Below, piece after piece: positions 1-4,677 of a stretch of DNA of 6,431 nucleotides (positions are counted from its first letter, which is position 1; each line of letters opens with the position of its first letter). Source of the stretch: Candidatus Omnitrophica bacterium CG02_land_8_20_14_3_00__42_8 (GTDB taxonomy: Bacteria > Omnitrophota > Gorgyraeia > Gorgyraeales > Gorgyraeaceae); NCBI GenBank assembly GCA_002780805.1, contig PEUD01000138.1:1-6431 (forward strand). The letters are read 5' to 3'. The position numbers and the translations under genes are program-made. Below the pieces are notes generated by a model, which did no database searches, was not told the DNA's origin, and saw nothing but the letters and a program-made list of their open reading frames with translations.

Positions 1-25
1 GTGTATTTAGTTACGTTTAGTTTTA

Positions 26-43
26 AAAGAACGATTGCTCTTT
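26..43 (-). terminator. Possible weak intrinsic terminator after the anti-sigma gene
   Basis: On the minus strand AAAGAGC (43-37), a 4-nt loop and GTTCTTT (32-26) can form a 7-bp stem with one G-U pair, ending in a short T run that reaches base 24. It lies about 40 bp after the anti-sigma stop codon, where the operon would be expected to end. The stem is AT-rich and the T tract is short, so this is a weak candidate. The rest of 1-83 is AT-rich with no gene seen. Confidence 0.25.
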
Positions 44-83
44 GAAAATCTATTAAAATTTATCTTTACTCTTTATAGGATGT

Positions 84-1043
84 CTATTCGCTCCCCCAAT
101 AATCAACCTCCCTGCCGCGGACAGGAAGAAGCCCCGGGGCAGGTTTTATAATTGTATTTTTTAAAAATACATGCATTGACTCAAGCTCTTTGACCATTGC
201 CTGCGTTGTATCGCCGGCGATGACGCCTGTCCTTACGCCTGCAGCGGTAACATACGCCTGTGACCCGGAGTCAAGTTTCATAACGCGGTAATAGCGCGCG
301 CTTAACGGCTCAAACACAACCCTGCCTTTTGCCGCCTGCACCAGGCTGTAACCAGGGCCTTCCTCCATATAAAACGCCGCGCCGGCAAGCGGCCTTACAG
401 ACGCGTTAACCGCCTCCATCTTCAAGGAAAATAGTTTTGCGTTGTCAGGCACCCATACAAGCGCCGAACCATTGGTTAACTTTATCACATAGCCGGAACT
501 TCCGGTCAGGCGGTTGTGCCTGTTTGAAACTATAACCGCTGATGCCTTTTCCTTAAGCAGTATAAACGCGCCTTTCTCAAGCTCTATGATAGCAAGTTTG
601 CCGGACTCCTGATTTATCCGATCGCCTTTTCTCAGAACTACCGATGCCCAGCGCTCCATCCTGAACGCCGACGGGCCGTTTGAGACAATGGTTTCTCCGA
701 CGAGCGGAAAGAGCCGCGTTGCTGCCGGGCGATACAAAAGCGGGAGCGCGAGAAACAAAAGGCAAAAAAACAGAGACGCGAAGATAAAAAGCTTGAGGCG
801 CTGAAAACTGGCCTGGCCAAAGGATATTTGGGCGCGCATATCCGCCATATCAAGCTTAAAATCCGCGGGCAGGCCCTCGTTCTTAAAAACCAGCAATACA
901 TCCTTTGCCTGCCGAAGCCGCGCCTCTATGCGGCGGCAGCGGCCGCAGCGCTGGAGGTGCATTTTCATCGCCTCGCTCTTCGCGAATTCAAGCTCGCCGT
1001 CAATATACGCGCCTATCTCTTTTTCCGGCCTCAAACACCCCAT
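84..1043 (-). CDS. Membrane anti-sigma factor: zinc-finger (ZAS) domain plus FecR-like domain
   Basis: The 319-residue protein begins with a zinc-binding anti-sigma domain: Cys3, then EIGAYIDGELEFAKSEAMKM, then His29-x3-Cys33-x2-Cys36 (HLQRCGRC). This complete set of ligands marks the family that holds ECF sigma factors inactive in the cytoplasm. One transmembrane helix follows (about 84-104, LKLFIFASLFFCLLFLALPL). The outer part (about 116-275) resembles the FecR domain: repeated beta segments such as GDRINQESGKLAIIELEKGA, SGYVIKLTNGSALVWVP and VQAAKGRVVFEP, ending with DSGSQAYVTAAGV. The C-terminal ~45 residues look poorly conserved. The ATG at 1043 is chosen because it keeps Cys3 and because the sigma gene ends just upstream. 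The start region lacks a canonical Shine-Dalgarno sequence and lies in 7-bp repeats. The protein likely senses an envelope signal and releases the adjacent sigma factor; the signal is unknown. Confidence 0.9.
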   Translation of the reverse strand: MGCLRPEKEIGAYIDGELEFAKSEAMKMHLQRCGRCRRIEARLRQAKDVLLVFKNEGLPADFKLDMADMRAQISFGQASFQRLKLFIFASLFFCLLFLALPLLYRPAATRLFPLVGETIVSNGPSAFRMERWASVVLRKGDRINQESGKLAIIELEKGAFILLKEKASAVIVSNRHNRLTGSSGYVIKLTNGSALVWVPDNAKLFSLKMEAVNASVRPLAGAAFYMEEGPGYSLVQAAKGRVVFEPLSARYYRVMKLDSGSQAYVTAAGVRTGVIAGDTTQAMVKELESMHVFLKNTIIKPAPGLLPVRGREVDYWGSE

Positions 1044-1074
1044 ATCCCATACCCCGCTACCCGTATCCCGTATC
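1040..1074. repeat. Five 7-bp repeats at the sigma/anti-sigma junction
   Basis: On the plus strand five consecutive 7-bp units are visible: CCATATC, CCATACC, CCGCTAC, CCGTATC, CCGTATC (1040-1074). They begin directly beside the sigma-factor stop codon (1076-1078) and run through the anti-sigma start codon (1041-1043). The anti-sigma translation start region therefore consists entirely of this array; on the coding strand its G-rich units (GGGTATG, GGATATG) take the place of a normal ribosome binding site. The units are close to those of the inverted-repeat array at 4629-4677, so both belong to one repeat family. Confidence 0.8.
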
Positions 1075-1075
1075 C

Positions 1076-1651
1076 CTACCGAAACCTTGCCAGCCGCTGA
1101 GCCAGCATAACGCGGCCGCGGTGAAGGCGCGACATAACCGTGCCCTGCGAAACCCCTAACATGCGCGCTATATCCTTATAAGAACAACCCTCAAGGTCCT
1201 TGAGTGTTATCACGTCGTAATATTTCTTCGGCAAAGACGAGACCGCGCGCCTTACCGCGTCTATCTCCTCTTTTATCTCTATACTTCTCACCGGCGAGAT
1301 CTGCGGCGAGCCAAGCGCATCCATGACAGAAGCAACATCCTCGCTGTACGGCCGGTCCAGCGGCACTGATTTAAACAGCGGGTCAAGGTTGTGGCTGCGG
1401 TAAAATTTGTAGCATACGTTGACGACCACACGGTAAAGCCAGGTATAAAATGACGACTCGCCCCTAAACCTGAAAAAATGCCTATATGCGCGCAGGAACG
1501 CCTCCTGGCATGCCTCGGAGACGTCTTCGCAGTTACCAAGGAGTTTATACGCCGCGGCGTATATCCGTTTCTCGTGCATCTTTATCAGCGAAATAAACGC
1601 GCCTTTATCCCCTTCTCTGGCCTTTTTTATCAATTCCGTCTCGTCACCCAT
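1076..1651 (-). CDS. ECF-type RNA polymerase sigma factor (RpoE-like)
   Basis: The 191-residue product has the two-domain layout of extracytoplasmic-function sigma factors. Sigma region 2 covers about residues 24-90, with DVSEACQEAFLRAYRHFFRF (43-62) and the promoter-melting segment GESSFYTWLYRVVVNVC (64-80). A linker without region 3 follows. Region 4 spans about 128-182 and includes SLPKKYYDVITLKDLEGCSY and the helix-turn-helix KDIARMLGVSQGTVMSRLHR (159-178) that reads the -35 element. The factor would direct RNA polymerase to an envelope-related regulon. It is followed by its likely membrane anti-sigma factor after a 32-bp gap made of heptad repeats. The ATG is preceded by AAAGGA overlapping the stop of the TIGR04073 gene, supporting coupling. 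Regulon members cannot be named from this window; the secretion/pilin genes upstream are candidates. Confidence 0.95.
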   Translation of the reverse strand: MGDETELIKKAREGDKGAFISLIKMHEKRIYAAAYKLLGNCEDVSEACQEAFLRAYRHFFRFRGESSFYTWLYRVVVNVCYKFYRSHNLDPLFKSVPLDRPYSEDVASVMDALGSPQISPVRSIEIKEEIDAVRRAVSSLPKKYYDVITLKDLEGCSYKDIARMLGVSQGTVMSRLHRGRVMLAQRLARFR

Positions 1652-1658
1652 TTATCCT

Positions 1659-1994
1659 TTACTTGGAAATCGGTTCAAGCACAAATTCCGGCTCAATGAG
1701 CGGCCTGTACCCGCTCGGAGCGGGAACAGGAAATGTCACGGCCTCAACCACGCCTCCGAGCGTACGCCCTATGGCGCAGAATATACCCTTAAACACGCCC
1801 ACTGTCATAGCCGCGACATGGCCTTCGTCCCTGGTTTCCTTCATTATCTGGACAGGTATCTCTGCCCAACCGGTTATGATATTGCAAACCCCGCGGCCAA
1901 GCTTGTCAACCGCGTTATACGCCGCCGCCGTGCCTGCCATAGCAGGCAGTAACATAACGGCTATCATCATCCCTGCCAAAACCTTCTTCACCAT
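1659..1994 (-). CDS. TIGR04073-family exosortase-system-associated secreted protein
   Basis: The 111-residue protein has a Sec signal peptide (MVKKVLAGMMIAVMLLPAMA) with likely cleavage after the AAA at residues 23-25. The mature part carries the hallmarks of the TIGR04073 family as I recall them: KLGRGVCNIITGWAEIPVQI (31-50), then a glycine-patterned hydrophobic stretch (VGVFKGIFCAIGRTLGGVVE, 65-84), then EAVTFPVPAPSGYRPLIEPE (84-103). The family is named for its occurrence in genomes with exosortase systems; its molecular function is unknown. The glycine spacing could allow membrane or helix packing. A purine-rich GGGAGGGG lies just before the ATG. The gene starts after an array of 11-bp repeats, and its stop is 7 nt before the sigma-factor start, where AAAGGA serves as ribosome binding site, so it is probably co-expressed with the sigma/anti-sigma pair. 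Confidence 0.85.
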   Translation of the reverse strand: MVKKVLAGMMIAVMLLPAMAGTAAAYNAVDKLGRGVCNIITGWAEIPVQIMKETRDEGHVAAMTVGVFKGIFCAIGRTLGGVVEAVTFPVPAPSGYRPLIEPEFVLEPISK

Positions 1995-2007
1995 CTACCC
2001 CTCCCAC

Positions 2008-2051
2008 TGTATTTCAACTGTATTTCTATTGTATTTCTATTGTATTTCACT
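2008..2051. repeat. Four 11-bp tandem repeats in the gspJ-TIGR04073 junction
   Basis: Four head-to-tail copies of an 11-bp unit fill most of the 59-bp gap between the GspJ-like stop and the next ribosome binding site: TGTATTTCAAC (2008), TGTATTTCTAT (2019), TGTATTTCTAT (2030) and TGTATTTCACT (2041). The two middle copies are identical and the outer copies differ only in the last three bases. On the coding (minus) strand each unit contains TACAAT or TACAGT, which resembles a -10 hexamer, and one contains TTGAAA. The period is close to one helical turn, so the units face one side of the DNA. This could be an operator or promoter array for the TIGR04073-sigma-anti-sigma genes, or simply a slippage product; the sequence alone does not decide. 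Confidence 0.85.
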
Positions 2052-2053
2052 CG

Positions 2054-3298
2054 TCACGGCCTTATAAAAAGCAACGCGCCGTCAAAGTCGCAACGCGTAA
2101 CCTCAAGCGTAACCTCGTCAGCACGGATCCTTACAAGCTCGCCGGAAATATCCGTGTCCCTTTCGTAATCGTACATACCGCTTCGGTCAACCGACATCAG
2201 ATTTATGAACTCTTCGGGCGCGAATTTCTGGTTTACATACGATGAATTGACTATCTTGCCCGGAGGGTATTCTATGGCGTAACGCATAAAATTCAGCATA
2301 TTGTCGCCTGTCTTTGCCACCCAGATTGTAATCTTCCAGGTGCTGCCCTTATTTGGCGTAGCGGTAAAGGATATCTGATTGTTGTTTGACTGCCTTGGGC
2401 CGAAAAGGTTTCCGACGGAAAACGCCCGTATCTTGTCCGGCAAAGGCATCGGGATCTTGGTGCCGGCGGTTATGGAGACGCCGGTTGAACCGACATTTCT
2501 TATGTTGGTGAACGAGGTTGATTCCTGCCATTCGTTGTTTCTGGAGAGAAAAAGGTATATCTTGACCGCGGTAATTTTTTTTAATTCGTCCTTGGAAACA
2601 AAACCGTCCTGTTTCGGTATTACGGGCTGATTCAGATTGTCAAAATACATATAATACACGCCCTCAACCTTTACCCCGGGATTGTGCTCTATGAGCTCCT
2701 TTGTCGCGCCGTTATATGTCTCGTACACCTTCTTATTGTCCTTGTCCCAGTAAAAGACCTTCTGCACCGACTCGTCCTGGTCGGCATCCGGCGTGAATAT
2801 TATCTTTATGTCCGAGAGGTCGGTGAGCTTATCCAGCACCGTAATCTCGTCGTCAAGCTCGTCGGGTTTTTTGCTCGCGCCGTATTTGAAGCTCACTGAC
2901 GCGGTCTTAAAATCCGAATCGCCCGGAGGCCTGAACTGGGCTATAGGAACACTTGAGCCTGCCTTGTATTGGCGGTTCAGGATGAATTTCTGATTTTTGT
3001 TTTCCTGTTTGTTGAAGGCGTGTGAATTATCCGTCCATAGTGTAGAAAAGACTATGTGGTTGGCGCCTGCCTGGCGCAGCTCCACCATATCCCTTATGCC
3101 GTCGGAATCGTAACCGCCGTCCATAAGATAATTCATCAGGTCGCTGGACGCCTTTTGCAGGAGCAGGCGGTCTGTGGCGTACTGCCATGACTCGATGCCT
3201 GTGGCAAGCACCAGGAATATGGCGGTAGTTATTATCGCCATAACCGCTATCGAGACAAGCAGTTCAAACAGCGTAAATCCGGCCCTGTTATTTTTCAT
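2054..3298 (-). CDS. GspJ-like minor pseudopilin with long C-terminal extension
   Basis: The 414-residue product begins MKNNRAG/FTLFELLVSIAVMAI, a class III prepilin signal cleaved after Gly7, with Glu12 as mature Glu5. The membrane helix runs to about residue 32 and continues into an amphipathic stretch (ESWQYATDRLLLQKASSDLMNYL). The middle part has the beta pattern of PulJ/GspJ pseudopilins, including KITAVKIYLFLSR (241-253) and ending near SFTNIRN (262-268), where ordinary GspJ proteins (about 200 residues) stop. About 145 further residues follow (270-414), rich in beta-type segments and aromatic residues, which I do not recognise. GspJ forms part of the pseudopilus tip with GspI and GspK, matching its position after those genes. 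A TAGGAG overlaps the stop of the upstream gene just ahead of the ATG, so translation is probably coupled. Confidence is high for a prepilin and moderate for GspJ identity. Confidence 0.87.
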   Translation of the reverse strand: MKNNRAGFTLFELLVSIAVMAIITTAIFLVLATGIESWQYATDRLLLQKASSDLMNYLMDGGYDSDGIRDMVELRQAGANHIVFSTLWTDNSHAFNKQENKNQKFILNRQYKAGSSVPIAQFRPPGDSDFKTASVSFKYGASKKPDELDDEITVLDKLTDLSDIKIIFTPDADQDESVQKVFYWDKDNKKVYETYNGATKELIEHNPGVKVEGVYYMYFDNLNQPVIPKQDGFVSKDELKKITAVKIYLFLSRNNEWQESTSFTNIRNVGSTGVSITAGTKIPMPLPDKIRAFSVGNLFGPRQSNNNQISFTATPNKGSTWKITIWVAKTGDNMLNFMRYAIEYPPGKIVNSSYVNQKFAPEEFINLMSVDRSGMYDYERDTDISGELVRIRADEVTLEVTRCDFDGALLFIRP

Positions 3299-3304
3299 CT
3301 TCTC

Positions 3305-3796
3305 CTACTTCTGCACAATGGTAGAAACCGCTATCACAGGCTGTTGGAGGCTGTCGCCCTTAAAGATATAGACCGTAAACTCAAGCGGCGACACCTCTCT
3401 CCTCACCACGCGCACAGCGCGCCACTGCCTGGCGTTTAAGACGATGGGCGGGCTTGAAACATTGCCCATATTCTTTATCTGGTCCTCGGTAAGGCCGATG
3501 TTCTTTACCTTCTCCACCTCTTCCCTTGCCAGGTCAAGGGCGGTGCGCATATCGTCTATATATCCGATCTCCGACAGCGACACCGAAAACATCTGCATCA
3601 GCGGAACAAAACATATGCCCATTATTACGAGGGCGAGAAGAAGTTCGATAAACGTAAAACCACGCTCTCTAATGTCATTCTGAGGCTGCCGAAGGCAGCC
3701 GAAGAATCTGACGATAGATCCTTCGGTCGCCCTTCGGGCTCCCTCAGGATGACAAACATATAAAAACTGCTTGACGCATCGCCTAAATCGCCGCAT
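3305..3796 (-). CDS. GspI-like minor pseudopilin with a repeat-derived leader
   Basis: This 163-residue frame contains the pilin signature RERG/FTFIELLLALVIMG, with predicted cleavage after Gly46 and Glu51 as mature Glu5. The mature part is 117 residues, the size range of GspI/PilV-type minor pseudopilins; RTALDLAREEVEKVK is the typical amphipathic continuation, and the tail is mostly beta. It sits between a PilX/GspK-like gene and a GspJ-like gene, the place expected for GspI. The leader is 46 residues, far longer than usual, because residues 15-41 are read from an inserted palindromic repeat at 3673-3754. The only in-frame conventional start is ATG 3796, which overlaps the upstream gene by 14 bp. 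If that start is not used, or the long leader is not processed, the gene may be impaired. A rare ATT start at codon 42 cannot be excluded. Its stop codon overlaps the ribosome binding site of the next gene. Confidence 0.83.
   Translation of the reverse strand: MRRFRRCVKQFLYVCHPEGARRATEGSIVRFFGCLRQPQNDIRERGFTFIELLLALVIMGICFVPLMQMFSVSLSEIGYIDDMRTALDLAREEVEKVKNIGLTEDQIKNMGNVSSPPIVLNARQWRAVRVVRREVSPLEFTVYIFKGDSLQQPVIAVSTIVQK
3673..3754. repeat. 82-bp nested palindromic repeat element inserted in a pilin gene
   Basis: The ends are near-perfect 12-bp inverted repeats, TGTCATTCTGAG (3673-3684) and CTCAGGATGACA (3743-3754), with one mismatch. Inside is a second inverted pair, CCGAAGAATCT (3699-3709) and AGATCCTTCGG (3716-3726), also with one mismatch, around a 6-nt loop. 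Two small side hairpins flank it: GGCTGCC-GAA-GGCAGCC (3684-3700) and GCCC-TTC-GGGC (3729-3739). The whole could fold into a cloverleaf or cruciform. Read on the minus strand it gives the peptide HPEGARRATEGS, a string I recall from many unrelated predicted proteins, as expected for a dispersed intergenic repeat (REP/MITE-like) caught in open frames. No clear target-site duplication is visible. It carries no transposase, so if mobile it would depend on one elsewhere. Confidence 0.8.
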
Positions 3797-4178
3797 ATTT
3801 TATGAATACCACTTTCTTGGTATCGTGCACGACGCCTATGGCGGTAAGGGTCTTTGCCTGCGGATCGTGTATGACCATATACGCGCCCTCGCCGAAGGCG
3901 GTCGGCGGTATGTTGCCTATGCCGTCGCCTGCGGGGTCATTGCCCTTTGACATCTCGTACTGGGCCTTGCTTATTCCCGCCTCGGCAACATACTGCGCCT
4001 TAAGCGAATCCGTCTCAAGCGACATCTGCGATACCCGCGAAACCACCATCCCGATAACGGCGCTGCCCAAAAGCGCGACAAAAAAAAGAATGATAATAAC
4101 GGTTATAAGCGCAACCGCCCTATCACCCCTTGAGTTATTGTCTGTCAATGCCTGCCTACCAATCGCTGGGTTTTTCAT
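3783..4178 (-). CDS. Short PilX/GspK-like minor pilin
   Basis: From the ATG at 4178 the product is 131 residues. It has a class III-like signal: a polar stretch ending NNSRG, then DRAVALITVIIILFFVALLG as the membrane helix, then an Ala/Glu-rich helix (SLKAQYVAEAGISKAQYEM) that matches the PilX N-terminal / GspK-type pattern. Position 5 of the mature helix is Ala, not Glu, as in tip pseudopilins of the GspK class. The globular part is only about 70 residues, far shorter than classical GspK (about 300), so function as a tip pilin is inferred from helix and neighbours. Start choice is uncertain. The longest frame begins at 4220 but overlaps gspG by 65 bp, despite an AAGG just upstream. ATG 4178 overlaps by 23 bp. 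TTG 4148 lies 7 bp after the gspG stop and would give an 8-residue leader ending in Gly. The frame ends at TAG 3783. Confidence 0.8.
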   Translation of the reverse strand: MKNPAIGRQALTDNNSRGDRAVALITVIIILFFVALLGSAVIGMVVSRVSQMSLETDSLKAQYVAEAGISKAQYEMSKGNDPAGDGIGNIPPTAFGEGAYMVIHDPQAKTLTAIGVVHDTKKVVFIKYAAI

Positions 4179-4602
4179 TCGCGTACGAGCCCCAGCTCTT
4201 ATCCAGCGGTTTATCCACATTTACCTTAAGCTCTGCCCTGTCGATAATATAAACCCATCCGCCCTTGCCGGACAAAGGCTGATCCGAGGCAATGTCTTCA
4301 AAAGAAGAATTGCCCCTTTTATCCGAGATCATCTCCGCCGGTATCCTGTTCAGGTACGGCTTTTTTACGCCTGAATCAAGGTAGGTGTAATCCACCAGGT
4401 CACCTAAAGATGCCGGGTATTTGCCCTCTTTTGCCCTGAAAAGAGTTATCCTGGTCCTGACGGTATCAACGTTGCTCCTCGTCGTGGATACGCGCGCCTC
4501 CGTGTCAAAACCGATAAAGTTCGGGATTATCGCCGCGGCAAGTATCGCGATAATGCTTATGACGATTAGAAGTTCGATCATTGTAAAAGCCCGTTTGTTC
4601 AT
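4156..4602 (-). CDS. gspG: GspG-like major pseudopilin / type IV pilin-like protein
   Basis: This 148-residue prepilin has a very short leader, MNKRA, followed by FTMIELLIVISIIAILAAAIIPNF, the class III signal and N-terminal helix of type IV pilins and pseudopilins. Glu5 of the mature protein (residue 10) is present. The residue before the predicted cleavage site is Ala5, not the usual Gly. The globular part has GspG-like traits: a tyrosine-proline turn (EGKYPASLGDLVDY), a LNRIPAEM segment, and GGWVYIIDRAELKVN near the C-terminus. GspG polymerises into the periplasmic pseudopilus that pushes substrates through the secretin. Of the window's genes it has the best ribosome binding site (AGGAGGT, 7 nt spacing), in line with a subunit needed in high amount. 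It lies directly downstream of gspF, as in many T2SS operons. It could instead be a type IVa-like pilin; the ATPase and peptidase that would help decide are outside the window. Confidence 0.9.
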   Translation of the reverse strand: MNKRAFTMIELLIVISIIAILAAAIIPNFIGFDTEARVSTTRSNVDTVRTRITLFRAKEGKYPASLGDLVDYTYLDSGVKKPYLNRIPAEMISDKRGNSSFEDIASDQPLSGKGGWVYIIDRAELKVNVDKPLDKSWGSYANEKPSDW

Positions 4603-4609
4603 TGTTGAA

Positions 4610-4616
4610 ACCTCCT
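4610..4616 (-). promoter_or_regulatory. Strong ribosome binding site of the gspG-like gene
   Basis: On the coding strand AGGAGGT lies 7 nt before the ATG at 4602, the best Shine-Dalgarno match in the window. It fixes the gspG start and so the very short MNKRA leader. Just upstream, TCCT can pair with the AGGA of the site (4613-4623, 3-nt loop), a weak hairpin that could slightly mask it. Confidence 0.8.
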
Positions 4617-4628
4617 GTCAGGAATGTG

Positions 4629-4677
4629 GGGTAGCGGGTAGCGGGGTCCGGGGTGCGCTACCCGCTACCCGATACTC
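4629..4677. repeat. Heptad repeat array forming a 15-bp perfect inverted repeat between gspF and gspG
   Basis: Seven 7-bp units run from 4629: GGGTAGC, GGGTAGC, GGGGTCC, GGGGTGC, GCTACCC, GCTACCC, GATACTC. The first and later units are mirror images, so GGGTAGCGGGTAGCG (4629-4643) pairs perfectly with CGCTACCCGCTACCC (4656-4670) across a 12-nt loop. The array lies in the 74-bp gap between gspF and the major pseudopilin gene. No U-rich tract follows on the coding strand, so it does not look like an intrinsic terminator. In the transcript it would be a strong hairpin just upstream of the gspG ribosome binding site, where it might stabilise the downstream mRNA or block exonucleases; that role is inference. 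Confidence 0.85.

Noticed and set aside
1040..1074. CRISPR-like or telomere-like array
   Set aside because: The units are only 7 bp, directly adjoining and without spacers. The array is short and lies at a gene junction, so it is a simple tandem repeat.
1663..2067. 134-residue plus-strand open frame
   Set aside because: It is the antisense shadow of the TIGR04073 gene, and its C-terminal part simply reads through the 11-bp repeats. No family resemblance.
3673..3754. tRNA or other structured RNA gene, suggested by the cloverleaf-like fold
   Set aside because: No anticodon-loop, T-loop or CCA-end features are seen. The nested palindromes and terminal inverted repeats fit a dispersed repeat element better.
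4178..4220. Longer N-terminus for the PilX-like gene, starting at ATG 4220
   Set aside because: It would overlap gspG by 65 bp and give a 32-residue leader. Later starts at 4178 or 4148 fit the prepilin leader size better, although an AAGG near 4220 means it is not excluded.
3802..4374. 190-residue open frame on the plus strand
   Set aside because: It lies antisense across the GspG-like and PilX-like genes, which have clear family signatures on the minus strand. Its own translation shows no recognisable domain, and no ribosome binding site was evident.
4629..4677. Intrinsic terminator between gspF and gspG
   Set aside because: The stem is strong, but no T-rich tract follows on the coding strand and the next gene has a strong ribosome binding site 7 nt before its start, so read-through is expected.
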